Part shown: positions 8,034 through 16,924 of the stretch, piece by piece
How the letters are laid out: the number at the start of each line of letters is the position of its first letter
Numbering within the stretch: position 1 is the first letter of the stretch
NCBI RefSeq assembly: GCF_043197795.1
Contig: NZ_JBICTU010000032.1
Span: forward strand, 18,229 to 82,228
Reading direction: 5' to 3'
Source: Sphaerisporangium sp040649355
GTDB taxonomy: Bacteria; Actinomycetota; Actinomycetes; Streptosporangiales; Streptosporangiaceae
Length of the DNA stretch: 64,000 bases
Notes under the pieces: generated by a model
The model's database searches: none
What the model was told of the DNA's origin: nothing
What the model saw: the letters and a program-made list of their open reading frames with translations, nothing else
Position numbers and translations under genes: made by a program

Positions 8034-9899
8034 ATGCGACAAACCGTCAGACGAGTCGTGCACGGGGCTGCCATCGCCGCGGCCACCTCAAGCCTCGTGA
8101 TCGTGGGCTCGCTCACCTCGGGCGCGCCCGCCACGGGCGCCACCGCCCCCGGCCCCGCCGCCAAGGGCGTGGCGGCCGACGACCCGACCCGCCCCGGCTG
8201 GACCCTGCTCTACAACGAGGACTTCTCGACGCCGCTGACCGGGGCGAGCACCCCGTGGGTCAAGGAGACCTACAGCTCCCCCTTCGACACCATCACCGAC
8301 GACGCCGGCCAGTGGTACAAGAACGACTACGGGCCCGCGTGGACGACCGCGTTCAACTCCTTCTCCACCTACCGCAAGGACTTCAAGGTCGGGAAGGACG
8401 GCTGGCTCACGGCCTCGCTGTCGGCCCGCGACTTCAACAAGGACGGCGTCATCGAGTCCCCGCCGTCGATCACCACGCAGGCCCTCGGCAGCGAGCACGT
8501 CGCGGTGCTCAACGTGCCGGAGTCGACCGGCGGGGCCATCTTCCGGCCCACCAACAAGCTGCCCGAGCAGTACCGCATCGAGTACAAGCTCAAGACCCTC
8601 GACTTCGGCGGCAAGCGCAACGGCACGATCGACTACGGCGGACGGACCAACGGCTACAGCACCACGGGCTGCAAGACGCAGCACCCGTGGGGCGAGGGCT
8701 CGAAGTCGCCCGGCTGGAGCGGGGACGCGTCGGTGCCCTACTGCCAGTGGCAGGACGTGCGGCAGGGGCCGTACGGGTACAACGGCTACCACTTCCTGTC
8801 GATCGTCGACTTCGCCAACCCGGCGCCCCGCAACAACCACTTCTGGCACTACCACCGCAAGGTGCTCATGGACGCCTTCTCCCAGCACCCCGACCGGGTG
8901 GGCACCGGCACGGGCGGGCGGGTGTGCAACTCGGCCACGAACCAGTACTACAACTACCGCGACAGCAGCTTCAACACCGTCAACATGTGGATCAGCGGGA
9001 TGCCCAACTGGACCCCGGGCCCCGGCGGCCTGCCCGGCAACTCCCAGTGGTTCATGACGAGCTGCTCCGGCGGCGTCGCCGAGCAGCAGCTCTCGTCGGC
9101 GGCGGAGCTCCAGCCCGAGCTCATGCCGAACCAGTTCTACACCTTCGCGATCGAACGTGACGCCACCGGCTACACGCTGGAGGCCAGCGGGAACTTCGCC
9201 CGCGCGGGTCAGAGGACCCTGCGCTTCCACCGCGACTTCGTGGTGGGCAACGACCCGATCTGGCACTACAACGTCAAGGCGAGTGAGTACGACGGCCGGT
9301 TCAACGGGAACCTGGTGCAGAACGACGCCCACGGCAGCACCACCTGGCCGAACCAGTGGCCATCGGGCTCGGCCTACCCCGACTACTTCGTGATCGGAGA
9401 CCTGTACACCAACGTCTACGAAGGCAGTGCGAGCCTGACCGACATCCGCCTCTACGTGCCCGGCCAGACCGGCGGGACCAACCTCGCGCTGAACAAGCCG
9501 GCCACCGCCGACAGCCAGTGCGCGGCGAACGAGGCGCCGGCCAAGGCCGTCAACGGCACCGTGTCGGGCGGCCCGACGGACAAGTGGTGTTCCCTCGGAT
9601 CGAGCAAGTGGCTGCGCGTCGACCTGCAGGCGGCCACGACGCTGCGGCGCTTCGTCGTGCGCCACTCCGGCGCGGGCGGTGAGAAGACGAGCTGGAACAC
9701 CCGCGACTTCGACATCCAGGTGAGCACCGACGGGACGACGTGGTCCACGGTGGCGTCGGCGCGCGGCAACACCGCCGACGTAACCACCCACACCGTCTCG
9801 CCGGTCACCGCCCGCTACGTACGGCTGAACGTCCTCACCCCGACGAGCGACAGCGACACCGCGGCGAGGATCTACGAACTGGAGGCCTACGCGTCCTGA
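8034..9899 (+). CDS. Secreted protein with N-terminal beta-sandwich-like region and C-terminal F5/8 type C (CBM32-like) domain
   Basis: 621 residues. AAGGA at 8021-8025 precedes the ATG by 8 bases. A signal peptide of about 38 residues (RRVVHGAAIAAATSSLVIVGSL...ATGA) predicts export. The C-terminal ~140 residues (from NLALNKPATADSQCAANEAP to ARIYELEAYAS) form a discoidin/F5/8 type C module of the kind that binds galactose-like sugars or glycan ends. The central ~400 residues are rich in aromatic and Asn/Gly residues (WTLLYNEDFSTPL, TYRKDFKVGKDGWL) and look like a concanavalin-type beta-sandwich, but I see no family 16 ExDxxE motif, so catalytic activity is unproven. It follows the Rbs-type importer by 120 bases and may release or capture the imported sugar. 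Confidence 0.7.
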   Translation: MRQTVRRVVHGAAIAAATSSLVIVGSLTSGAPATGATAPGPAAKGVAADDPTRPGWTLLYNEDFSTPLTGASTPWVKETYSSPFDTITDDAGQWYKNDYGPAWTTAFNSFSTYRKDFKVGKDGWLTASLSARDFNKDGVIESPPSITTQALGSEHVAVLNVPESTGGAIFRPTNKLPEQYRIEYKLKTLDFGGKRNGTIDYGGRTNGYSTTGCKTQHPWGEGSKSPGWSGDASVPYCQWQDVRQGPYGYNGYHFLSIVDFANPAPRNNHFWHYHRKVLMDAFSQHPDRVGTGTGGRVCNSATNQYYNYRDSSFNTVNMWISGMPNWTPGPGGLPGNSQWFMTSCSGGVAEQQLSSAAELQPELMPNQFYTFAIERDATGYTLEASGNFARAGQRTLRFHRDFVVGNDPIWHYNVKASEYDGRFNGNLVQNDAHGSTTWPNQWPSGSAYPDYFVIGDLYTNVYEGSASLTDIRLYVPGQTGGTNLALNKPATADSQCAANEAPAKAVNGTVSGGPTDKWCSLGSSKWLRVDLQAATTLRRFVVRHSGAGGEKTSWNTRDFDIQVSTDGTTWSTVASARGNTADVTTHTVSPVTARYVRLNVLTPTSDSDTAARIYELEAYAS

Positions 9900-9927
9900 C
9901 CCGGCGCGGCCCACGGCGCCGCCCCGG

Positions 9928-10338
9928 TCAGCCCCGTGCGGGTGGCGAGGTGCTTCCGCCGCGACACCCCTCGGGGGTCCGCGCGCGCAGGGCGGCCAGG
10001 GCGTCGGCGCGGGTGGGCTGGACGGCGAAGAACCGCGCCAGGCCGGTGGTCTGGAAGATCCTCACCAGGCGGGGGTGCAGGTCGGTCAGGGAGATCACGC
10101 CCCCGCGCTCGCCGACCAGGGTGCGCAGGGCCAGGAAGATGCGGATCCCGGTGGAGTCGCAGAAGCTCAGCTCGCCCAGGTCGAGCACCAGGCACCGGTG
10201 CTCGTCGGTCAGCAGGGCCAGGATCCGCTCGCGCAGCGACTCGGCGTTGGTGTAGTCCAGCTCGCCGCTCAGGGCGACGATGAGCGTCCAGGGCAGGGTG
10301 TCGTCGGGGTGCGGGACGAGGTGGACGGCAGCGGTCAC
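9928..10338 (-). CDS. STAS-domain anti-sigma factor antagonist
   Basis: 136 residues from the GTG at 10338, which has an AAGG ribosome site 7 bases upstream; the longer upstream frame has no protein character. The STAS core is unmistakable: LIVALSGELDYTNAESLRERI, CLVLDLGELSFCDSTGIRIFLALR, and VRIFQTTGLARFF. The Ser of DSTG is the residue phosphorylated by the partner anti-sigma kinase; the unphosphorylated form binds the kinase and frees its sigma factor. No kinase or sigma gene is adjacent. It is convergent with the secreted protein gene and divergent from the sirtuin. Confidence 0.88.
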   Translation of the reverse strand: MTAAVHLVPHPDDTLPWTLIVALSGELDYTNAESLRERILALLTDEHRCLVLDLGELSFCDSTGIRIFLALRTLVGERGGVISLTDLHPRLVRIFQTTGLARFFAVQPTRADALAALRARTPEGCRGGSTSPPARG

Positions 10339-10565
10339 GGGACACCTTCGGGGCGGGAAAGGGGACGTCGGGCGCGAGGGCGGCTGTGTCGTCCGCCGGA
10401 CCGGGCCCGCGGCCGGCCGGTGCTCGCGTGATGGCATGGCCGGGGGGGCACGGGCTCCCGCCAGCGTAGCGGCCAGGACCGGCGGGCGCTCGCCCCCGAG
10501 CAGGGGTTGGGGAACCCTTGGGCTCCCGATTCCGAGCACCGCGGATGATGGGGCAGCATGGGTAG

Positions 10566-11426
10566 GTGACCGAGAACACCGACCTGCTGGCGGATCTGCT
10601 GGCGGCGGGCGATGTCGTGGTGCTCAGCGGGGCGGGGATCTCGACGGAGTCGGGGATCCCCGACTACCGGGGGCCCAGCGGGGCCCTGGTCCGGCACACC
10701 CCGATGACCTACCAGACCTTCGTCGGCGATCCGGCGGCGAGGCGGCGCTACTGGGCCAGGAGCCACCTCGGATGGCGGGCCGTGGCGCGGGCGAGGCCCA
10801 ACGACGGCCACCGCGCCGTCGCCCGCCTCCAGCGGGACGGCCTGGTGGCGGGCATCGTCACGCAGAACGTCGACGGCCTGCACCAGGCGGGGGGCGCGCG
10901 GGACGTGGTCGAGCTGCACGGCAGCCTGGGCCAGGTGGTGTGCCTCGGCTGCGGCGATCTCAGCTCGCGGGAGGAGCTGGACCGCCGCCTGAGGGAGGCG
11001 AACCCGTGGTTCGACGCCCGGGTGACGGCGATCAACCCCGACGGCGACGTCGACCTGCGCGACGAGGAGGTCGACGGCTTCCGGATCGTCGGATGCGCGG
11101 CGTGCGACGGCGGGACGCTGAAGCCGGACGTCGTGTTCTTCGGCGAGACCGTCCCCGCCGAGCGCGTCCACGAGTGCTTCGCCCTCGTGGAGAGCGCCCG
11201 TGCGCTGCTGGTGCTGGGATCGTCGCTGACGGTGATGTCGGGCCGCCGGTTCGTGCTCCGGGCGGCGAAGCTCGGCATTCCCGTGGCGATCGTCAACCAG
11301 GGCCCGACCCGCGGGGACGGTCACGCCGCGCTGACCGTCGACGCCCCGCTGGGCGTGGTCCTTCCCGAGCTGGTGCGCCTCACGAGGCTCGCCTTCGACG
11401 CGCGCCGGTCCGGCCCGCCCCGCTGA
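10566..11426 (+). CDS. Sir2-family NAD-dependent protein deacylase
   Basis: 286 residues, starting at GTG 10566. Sirtuin motifs in order: VVLSGAGISTESGIPDYRG (NAD binding), TQNVDGLHQAGG, catalytic His118 in VELHGS, the zinc pairs CLGC and CAAC, DVVFFGE, LVLGSSLTV and IVNQGPT. It transfers acyl groups from lysines to NAD, giving nicotinamide and O-acyl-ADP-ribose, and may control acetylated enzymes such as acyl-CoA synthetases. An ATG at 10558 opens only a three-codon frame ending inside the sirtuin start and is not in frame. Confidence 0.92.
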   Translation: MTENTDLLADLLAAGDVVVLSGAGISTESGIPDYRGPSGALVRHTPMTYQTFVGDPAARRRYWARSHLGWRAVARARPNDGHRAVARLQRDGLVAGIVTQNVDGLHQAGGARDVVELHGSLGQVVCLGCGDLSSREELDRRLREANPWFDARVTAINPDGDVDLRDEEVDGFRIVGCAACDGGTLKPDVVFFGETVPAERVHECFALVESARALLVLGSSLTVMSGRRFVLRAAKLGIPVAIVNQGPTRGDGHAALTVDAPLGVVLPELVRLTRLAFDARRSGPPR

Positions 11427-11519
11427 CCGGGGGCCCACGCCGGGCCGTACGACCGGGACACCGAGCCGGGGACCAAGGTCGGTTCAGAGGCGTTTGACCA
11501 GCTCACGTAACTTGAAGGT

Positions 11520-12884
11520 ATGGGTCTATCGCCACTGAGGCTGCGCCCACGGTCGATCCGGGGACGGATCACGCTGTTGACCATGTTGATCACCGCCCTG
11601 ATCCTGGTACCGATGGCGCTGATCATGAGCACGGTCATCCAGCAGATGTTCACCGACTCGGTATGGCACGACACCAGGGAGGAAGCCAGCGCGGTCGCGG
11701 CCGCCATCCACGCCGGGCGCCTGCCCAAGCTGATCGTGCCCGTGGTTCCCGGCATCGACCTGGTACAGGTCGTGGGACCGGACCGGAAGGTCATCGCCGC
11801 CTCCGGCGCCGCCAAGGGAAGTCGTCCGGTCAGCACGGTGTGGCCCAGCCCGGATGATCCGATCAAGGACCTGCAGACCTGCTTGAATCCCCAGCCGGGC
11901 TGCCTGCGCCTCACCGCGCTGCGGACCGGGGCGATGCCGAGCTCCTCTGTCGTCTACGCCGGCCAGCGGGCCTCCAGCATCCAGTCCACGGGATTCATCG
12001 TCACCCTCGTGGGCGTCCAGACGGCCGCGCTCATCGCGCTTGCGGGCTGGACCACCTGGAAGGTCATCGGCCAGACGTTGCGGCCCGTCGACAGCATCCG
12101 GTCCCAGCTCGCCCAGATCACCTTCCAGGACCTCAGCGGCCGGGTCCCCCAGCCCCCCGGGGACGACGAGGTCGCCAAGCTGGCCCGTACGGCCAACCGC
12201 ACCCTTGGCCGGCTGGAGCAGGCCGTGCAGGTGCGGCGCCAGTTCGTCACCGACGCCTCCCACGAGCTGCGCACCCCGCTGGCCGGGTTGCGCCTGCAAC
12301 TGGAGGAGGCCCAGATGCATCCCGAGGAGACCGAGCTGGAGGAACTGCTCCCCCGCATGCTCGGTGACGTGGAGCGCCTGCAGCAGATCGTGACCGATCT
12401 GCTCTATCTGGCCGGGGTCGAGAGCGCCGTGCCCGTCATGCGAAAGCAGGTGGATCTCGGCGAACTGGTCCGCATGGCGCTGGACCACCGCAACGACCGG
12501 CTTCCCACCAAGCTCTCGCTGGAGGACGGGGTGATCGTGAACGTCGTGCAGAGCCAGCTCAACCGGGCGCTGGCCAACCTGCTGGACAACGCCCAGCGGC
12601 ACGCCGAGGGCACGGTGGCGGTGGAGGTGTTCCGGGAGGGGGACACCGCCGTGCTGGCGGTCTCCGACGACGGCGCCGGGGTCGCCGACTCCGACCGCGA
12701 AAGGATCTTCGAGCGCTTCACCCGGCTGGACGCCTCCCGCAGCCGCGACCGCGGCGGCACGGGCCTCGGCCTCGCCATCGCCCGCGACGTGGCCCGCGCC
12801 CACGCCGGGACCATCCAGGTGCTGCGCTCCCCCTCCGGGGGCGCGCGGTTCGAGGTCCGGCTCCCCCTCTCCGGAGTCTCCTAG
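11520..12884 (+). CDS. Sensor histidine kinase with HAMP domain, no adjacent response regulator
   Basis: 454 residues. One N-terminal membrane helix (RITLLTMLITALILVPMALIM), an extracellular sensor segment of about 125 residues with a CLNPQPGC cysteine pair, a second helix (GFIVTLVGVQTAALIALAGW), HAMP, then the dimerisation H-box DASHELRTPL with phospho-acceptor His248, N-box LANLLDNAQRHAE, and G-boxes DDGAGV and GGTGLGLAI. The whole catalytic machinery is present. Such kinases usually sit beside an OmpR-type regulator; here the neighbours are a sirtuin and a convergent DUF305 gene, so the partner is encoded elsewhere. Confidence 0.92.
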   Translation: MGLSPLRLRPRSIRGRITLLTMLITALILVPMALIMSTVIQQMFTDSVWHDTREEASAVAAAIHAGRLPKLIVPVVPGIDLVQVVGPDRKVIAASGAAKGSRPVSTVWPSPDDPIKDLQTCLNPQPGCLRLTALRTGAMPSSSVVYAGQRASSIQSTGFIVTLVGVQTAALIALAGWTTWKVIGQTLRPVDSIRSQLAQITFQDLSGRVPQPPGDDEVAKLARTANRTLGRLEQAVQVRRQFVTDASHELRTPLAGLRLQLEEAQMHPEETELEELLPRMLGDVERLQQIVTDLLYLAGVESAVPVMRKQVDLGELVRMALDHRNDRLPTKLSLEDGVIVNVVQSQLNRALANLLDNAQRHAEGTVAVEVFREGDTAVLAVSDDGAGVADSDRERIFERFTRLDASRSRDRGGTGLGLAIARDVARAHAGTIQVLRSPSGGARFEVRLPLSGVS

Positions 12885-12898
12885 CCGCGGCCGCGGCT
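12883..12898. terminator. GC-rich perfect palindrome between convergent genes
   Basis: AGCCGCGG/CCGCGGCT is a 16-base perfect palindrome that begins in the last codon of the histidine kinase and lies between two convergent genes. It probably serves as a bidirectional terminator without a T-run, though such a palindrome could also be a protein site. Confidence 0.4.
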
Positions 12899-12942
12899 CG
12901 CACGCGAGGTCATCTTCCGGTCGAGGGCCGGGCGGTCCCCGG

Positions 12943-13524
12943 TCAGTTCAGCTCGCCGAGCATCTGCCTCACCTGTGCGGAGCGTGACTGGTCGATCCGG
13001 CGGGCGAAGCTCTCGACCTCGGCGTTCATGCCCGTGCCGATCTCCGTGCGCGCCATCTCTATGGCGTTGGTCTGGTGGGCGATCATCACGTTGAGAAACC
13101 TGCGCTCGAACTCGACGCCGGTCATCTTCCCCAACGTGGTGATCTCCTCCGGGCTGGTGGCGTGCAGGCCGCCGTGGGCCTCGTGCGCGCGGACGTCCAC
13201 CGTCAGGGGGCGGCCCCAGCCGAGCAGCCACGCGGTCATGGCCCGTACCTCGTCGCCCTGGGTGGCCTCGACCGCCGTCGCCAGGGTCCTCACCTCGCCC
13301 CGTACGGCCCGGGTCCTCGCCAGGCCGGCCATCGCCATCCCCTGGCGGTGGTGCGGGATCATCATCTGCAGGAACATCACGTCCGCGTCGTTGACCGGCC
13401 CGGTCGCGGCGGGCGCCGAGGTGCCGCCCGCGGGTCGCGATCCGGGGGTGGCCGTGGCGGCGGCGCAGGCGGGAAGGGCCAGCAGGCTCACCGCGGCGAC
13501 GAGGGCGAGTGCGGCGCGTCTCAT
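12943..13524 (-). CDS. DUF305 lipoprotein
   Basis: 193 residues with signal peptide and lipobox LPAC (Cys near residue 20). The DUF305 hallmarks are present twice: MFLQMMIPHHRQGMAMA and FLNVMIAHQTNAIEMA, each a helix with His residues that could bind a metal such as copper. The family adopts a four-helix ferritin-like bundle and is often found with copper-handling genes, but the molecular role is not established. It lies downstream of the LPMO gene on the same strand, separated by a strong hairpin, so it probably has its own promoter. A copper link between DUF305 and the copper-dependent LPMO is speculative. Confidence 0.85.
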   Translation of the reverse strand: MRRAALALVAAVSLLALPACAAATATPGSRPAGGTSAPAATGPVNDADVMFLQMMIPHHRQGMAMAGLARTRAVRGEVRTLATAVEATQGDEVRAMTAWLLGWGRPLTVDVRAHEAHGGLHATSPEEITTLGKMTGVEFERRFLNVMIAHQTNAIEMARTEIGTGMNAEVESFARRIDQSRSAQVRQMLGELN

Positions 13525-13578
13525 GTGGTCCGCCTCTCTGGGTTCGGTGACCGGCCTGATCCGAAGGCGTCGTGGGGA

Positions 13579-13611
13579 GCCGGCCCTTCCGGTGCGTGCG
13601 GAAGGGCCGGC
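13579..13611 (-). terminator. 13-bp perfect hairpin after the LPMO gene
   Basis: GCCGGCCCTTCCG at 13579-13591 pairs perfectly with 13599-13611 around a 7-base loop. It starts about 56 bases beyond the LPMO stop codon on the minus strand and is the strongest hairpin in this stretch, fitting an intrinsic terminator lacking a T-run. Confidence 0.7.
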
Positions 13612-13666
13612 GGTCTTCCGGGGGCGCCGCGCCCGGGGACGCGGCGCCCGTCAGCACGTCGGCGGG

Positions 13667-14410
13667 TCAGACCCTCTGCCACAGGGCAGGCACGTTCGGC
13701 GGCTCCCACCCCGCGAGCGCCGTGTGGGCCTGGATGCACCGGTAGAGCACGCCGTTGTAGGTGACCTGGGCGCCCACCGCGTAGGCGGTGCCGGCCTTCC
13801 ACGTTCCACCCGGGGCGGTCGTGGTGGGAGTCGGGGTCGGGGTCGGGGTGGGAGTGCGGGTCGGCGTGGGGCTCGGGGTGGGCGAGGGGTTGCCACCACC
13901 GCCGCCGATCTGCAGGTCGATGCACGAGTAGAAGGCGTTCACCGTGTCGGCGATGTTCCAGATCGCGAGGACCTTCTGCCTGCCGCTGAAGCCGGACAGG
14001 TTCACGGTGTGCGACACCGTCGCGCCGGGCTGGCGGCCCTGGTCGTCGAACACCGCGACGCGGGTGCCGCCGATGTAGTACTCCCAGGTGCTGGTGGCGT
14101 GGCGGGCGGTCAGCACCCAGTTGAAGGTGACCGTGGTGCCCACGGAGGTGGCGGGCCACGGCTTGCTCTCATCGCTGAGCTGGGCGAACCGGGCGACGCC
14201 GCCGTGGCAGTTCCGCTGCCCCTTGGGTCCTTCCACGCTCTGCGGCTCGTAGATGATGTCGCCGCAGTTGGGGACGACGCCCTGGGCGCACAGGGCCTGC
14301 CGGCTCGGCGGCGAGGACACGTAGCCGTGGGCCAGGGCAGGCGAGGCGGCGAACACCGTGATCCCTGCGGTTAGTAAAGCCGTGGCCACCACCATGATCG
14401 TTTTCCGCAT
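13667..14410 (-). CDS. AA10 lytic polysaccharide monooxygenase with C-terminal CBM5/12 chitin-binding module
   Basis: 247 residues. The signal peptide should be cut after ALA, exposing His as residue 1 of the mature enzyme (HGYVSSPPSRQ); this His and that in TARHATSTWEYY form the copper-binding histidine brace of AA10 enzymes. The catalytic domain spans about residues 28-170. A linker of Pro-Thr repeats (PTPTPTPTP) leads to a CBM5/12 module (WKAGTAYAVGAQVTYNGVLYRCIQAHTALAGWEPPNVPALWQ). The enzyme oxidatively breaks crystalline chitin or cellulose outside the cell; the CBM favours chitin. AAGGAG lies 7 bases before the ATG, and a palindrome lies further upstream. Confidence 0.95.
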   Translation of the reverse strand: MRKTIMVVATALLTAGITVFAASPALAHGYVSSPPSRQALCAQGVVPNCGDIIYEPQSVEGPKGQRNCHGGVARFAQLSDESKPWPATSVGTTVTFNWVLTARHATSTWEYYIGGTRVAVFDDQGRQPGATVSHTVNLSGFSGRQKVLAIWNIADTVNAFYSCIDLQIGGGGGNPSPTPSPTPTRTPTPTPTPTPTTTAPGGTWKAGTAYAVGAQVTYNGVLYRCIQAHTALAGWEPPNVPALWQRV

Positions 14411-14754
14411 GCGGCACTCCTTCGCTGGGGGGTGCCAGAAATATAAAGGAAAGTTTCCTAAGAGTAAATAGCGCGGCCAGGCGCCTCCGGCCGGACGGCC
14501 CGGTCATCCGGCGAGCATGGCGTGAAGCCTAAGGTTGGTTCCCGCGGCCACGATCAGCAGGCACAGCGCGGCCCCGGCGGGCCGTACGCCCGCTCGACAG
14601 GCCGGTAGGCGCCCTCTCTCTCGAAGACCGGCGCCCCTACCCCTTAGACCCCTGCTTTCCGCGCCGAACTAGCCCCTTACGTGCCTCTGGTCCATCGTAG
14701 GAACCAGCGATGGGACGGCACCGCGCGAGGTGCCACGAGAGTGCGGAGGTCATC
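14411..14754. other. Divergent intergenic region between LPMO and SRPBCC genes
   Basis: 344 bases with no credible gene. It contains the palindrome at 14447-14459 in the LPMO leader and a ribosome site GGAGG at 14745-14749 for the SRPBCC gene. I see no other clear structure. Confidence 0.5.
14447..14459. promoter_or_regulatory. Palindromic operator candidate upstream of the LPMO
   Basis: AGGAAA-G-TTTCCT is a perfect 6-base inverted repeat 36 bases upstream of the LPMO start codon, in a locally AT-rich stretch. From memory, similar AGGAAA/TTTCCT sites occur in front of secreted glycan-degrading genes in actinomycetes and have been linked to ROK-type repressors; that link is not proven here. 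Confidence 0.55.
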
Positions 14755-15261
14755 ATGGAGGACTACGGCGTCACAGGCATACGCGTGGACCTGGAGACCG
14801 TCGTCGACGTCCCGCCGGCGCGGCTGTGGGACCTCGTCACGACCGTGCCCCGTATCGGCGACTGGAGCCCGGAGTGCGAGCACGGCGCCTGGCTCGACGC
14901 CGACCGCTCGGTGCCGGAGGAGGGGACGCTGTTCGAGGGACGCAACCGCCGGGAGGGCCGGGTGTGGACGGTGACCTGCATGGTCACCGAGGCCGAGCGC
15001 CCAAGCTCCTACGCGTGGGTGGTGCTGGACGGCGAGAACGGCCCGGAGTGCCCCTCGTCGCGGTGGCGCTACGACCTGGAGCCCGCCGACTCGCCGGACA
15101 AGACCCTCGTCCGTCACAGCTTCGAGCACGGCCCCGGCGGCAGCGGCCTGCGCGACATGATCGCCGCCAATCCCGACATCGCCTCGATCATCATCGAGGT
15201 CCGCCTGAACGAGCTGCGCAAGCACATGACCGAGACCCTCGACGCGATGATCCGGGCCTGA
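14755..15261 (+). CDS. SRPBCC (START-like) family protein
   Basis: 168 residues from the ATG at 14755, preceded by GGAGG at 14745-14749. The fold is recognisable from VDVPPARLWDLVTTVPRIGDWSPECEHGAWL, the central WRYDLEP strand, and the long C-terminal helix with NELRKHMTETLDAMI. Members bind hydrophobic ligands in a deep pocket and include polyketide cyclases; no catalytic claim can be made. It is convergent with the hyf-like operon. In Mycobacterium tuberculosis, as I recall, the related Rv0082-Rv0087 cluster is followed by a protein of this family (Rv0088), which makes the adjacency interesting. Confidence 0.8.
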   Translation: MEDYGVTGIRVDLETVVDVPPARLWDLVTTVPRIGDWSPECEHGAWLDADRSVPEEGTLFEGRNRREGRVWTVTCMVTEAERPSSYAWVVLDGENGPECPSSRWRYDLEPADSPDKTLVRHSFEHGPGGSGLRDMIAANPDIASIIIEVRLNELRKHMTETLDAMIRA

Positions 15262-15402
15262 CCCCGCCGATCAGGCCTCGCCCGGCGTCCGTGACGGCCG
15301 CCCCTTTCCCATGGTGAGGGGGCGGTTCATCCGTGTGTCCGCCCAGGAGACGCAGGCGGGGCCTGAAGGAGGCGATCGAGAACGGCGACCTCTGAGCCAC
15401 CG

Positions 15403-15439
15403 CCGGGTGGGGCCCGCCCCTCGCCCGGGTCCCACCCGG
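15403..15439. terminator. Hairpin between convergent SRPBCC and hyfG-like genes
   Basis: CCGGGTGGG at 15403-15411 pairs perfectly with CCCACCCGG at 15431-15439, directly against the stop codon of the hyfG-like gene. Position between convergent genes suggests a shared terminator. Confidence 0.55.
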
Positions 15440-16924
15440 TCACAGGTCATTTCCCGCGTACGACAGGTTGAAGCTCTTGTTCACCAGGGGGAAGTCGGGG
15501 ACGATCGCGCCCCCGAGCGCCACGGGCAGGGCCGGCCAGTTGAAGAACGACGGGTCCACGATCTTGACCCGGCTGAGGGCGCCTCCGGCTGCGAGCTCCA
15601 CCCGGTGCGTGATCGTCCCGCGCCAGCCCTCGACGATGCCCACCCCGGAGCTCGGCGAGCCCGGCGCGGCGCGGGGCAGCCGTCCGCCCGTCTCCCCCGG
15701 CGCGAGCCCCTCGCACAGCCGCGCGATCAGCTCGATGGAGGTGGCGATCTCCTCCAGGCGGACCTGGAACCGGGCCAGCACGTCACCGTCCGAACGGGTG
15801 GCCGCCGCGAACGGGCCGATGTCGGTGAAGGGGTGGTCGCGGCGGGCGTCCACCGCGAGACCGCTGGCCCGCGCGACGTACCCGAGGGCCCCGAGGTCCG
15901 CCGCGGCCTCGGCGGTCAGCACGGCGGTGCCGGCGAACCGGTCGGTCACGACGGTGTGCCCGAGCGCCAGGCCGGCGATCTCGGCCACGTCGGCGCCGAC
16001 GGCACGCAGCGCGGCGAGGTCGGGCAGCGCGCGCAGGGCGGCGCCACCTGGCCTCACCCCGCCGCGCAGCAGCCGGTGGCCGGTGACCTCGGCGTTGAGC
16101 CGGAGCAACCGCTCGCGGACGCGCCCGCAGTGCGCGTTGAGGATGCCGTGGCCCACGTCGTTGCACAGGGCGCCGATGTCGGTGACGTGGTTGTAGAGGC
16201 GTTCCAGTTCGAGCAGGACGGCGCGCCCGCGCTGCGTCGCGGCGCCGAGGACGCATCCGGTCGCCTCCTCCACCGCGAGGCAGTAGGCCAGGGCGTGGCC
16301 GACGGAGGTGTCCCCGCTGACGCGCTCGGCGAGCGCCAGCCCCTCGGCCGGCCGGCGCCCGGTGAACAGCTTCTCGACGCCCCGGTGGACGAACCACAGC
16401 CGGGCCTTCAGCTTGAGGATCGTCTCCCCCACCACCGAGAACCGGAAGTGGCCCGGCTCGATCAGCCCCGCGTGCACCGGGCCGACGGGGATCTCGTACA
16501 CGCCCGGCCCCTCCACGGTGAGGAAGGGGTACGGGCCCTCGGGGTCGCCGAACTCCGGCGCGGGCCCGGCGTCGGCCCGCATGGGATACCAGCCCCTCGG
16601 CCAGTGGTGGTGGCGGACCAGGCGATGGGGAAGCGGGTGACGCATCGGGACGATGCCATACAGATCACGCATTTCCCGTTCGAACCGGCCCGCCGGGAAG
16701 GACAGCCCGGCGAGGCTCGGGATCACCGGTTCGCACAGGTCGAGGTGTACGTGCACTTCGGCGCGCCGGTCCGGCGACCCGGCGGTGTACAGGTACACCA
16801 CGCGCAGGGCTCCGGCGTCCTCGTGGGCGGCCACCAGGGCCAGGCGGTAGCCGCCGGCGAGCAGCCGTGCCGTGCGGTCGGCCAGCTCGCCGGTCCGTAC
16901 GTTGACGATGAGACGGCCGGTCAC
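15440..16924 (-). CDS. hyfG: HyfG/NuoCD-like large subunit lacking the NiFe cysteines
   Basis: 494 residues: an N-terminal NuoC-like domain (about 1-120; FEREMRDLYGIVP is its signature) fused to a NuoD/hydrogenase large-subunit domain (about 135-494; GPVHAGLIEPGHFRF, LYNHVTDIGALCNDVG). Real NiFe hydrogenases carry CxxC pairs near both ends of this domain. Here the first is replaced by RVSGDTSVGH (201-210) and the second by DPSFFNWPAL (457-466), so no Ni-Fe centre can form. The protein is therefore the hydrogenase-like core of an Ehr-type complex, not a hydrogenase. GTGA overlap with the upstream hyfF-like gene shows translational coupling. It is the last gene of the operon. Confidence 0.85.
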   Translation of the reverse strand: MTGRLIVNVRTGELADRTARLLAGGYRLALVAAHEDAGALRVVYLYTAGSPDRRAEVHVHLDLCEPVIPSLAGLSFPAGRFEREMRDLYGIVPMRHPLPHRLVRHHHWPRGWYPMRADAGPAPEFGDPEGPYPFLTVEGPGVYEIPVGPVHAGLIEPGHFRFSVVGETILKLKARLWFVHRGVEKLFTGRRPAEGLALAERVSGDTSVGHALAYCLAVEEATGCVLGAATQRGRAVLLELERLYNHVTDIGALCNDVGHGILNAHCGRVRERLLRLNAEVTGHRLLRGGVRPGGAALRALPDLAALRAVGADVAEIAGLALGHTVVTDRFAGTAVLTAEAAADLGALGYVARASGLAVDARRDHPFTDIGPFAAATRSDGDVLARFQVRLEEIATSIELIARLCEGLAPGETGGRLPRAAPGSPSSGVGIVEGWRGTITHRVELAAGGALSRVKIVDPSFFNWPALPVALGGAIVPDFPLVNKSFNLSYAGNDL

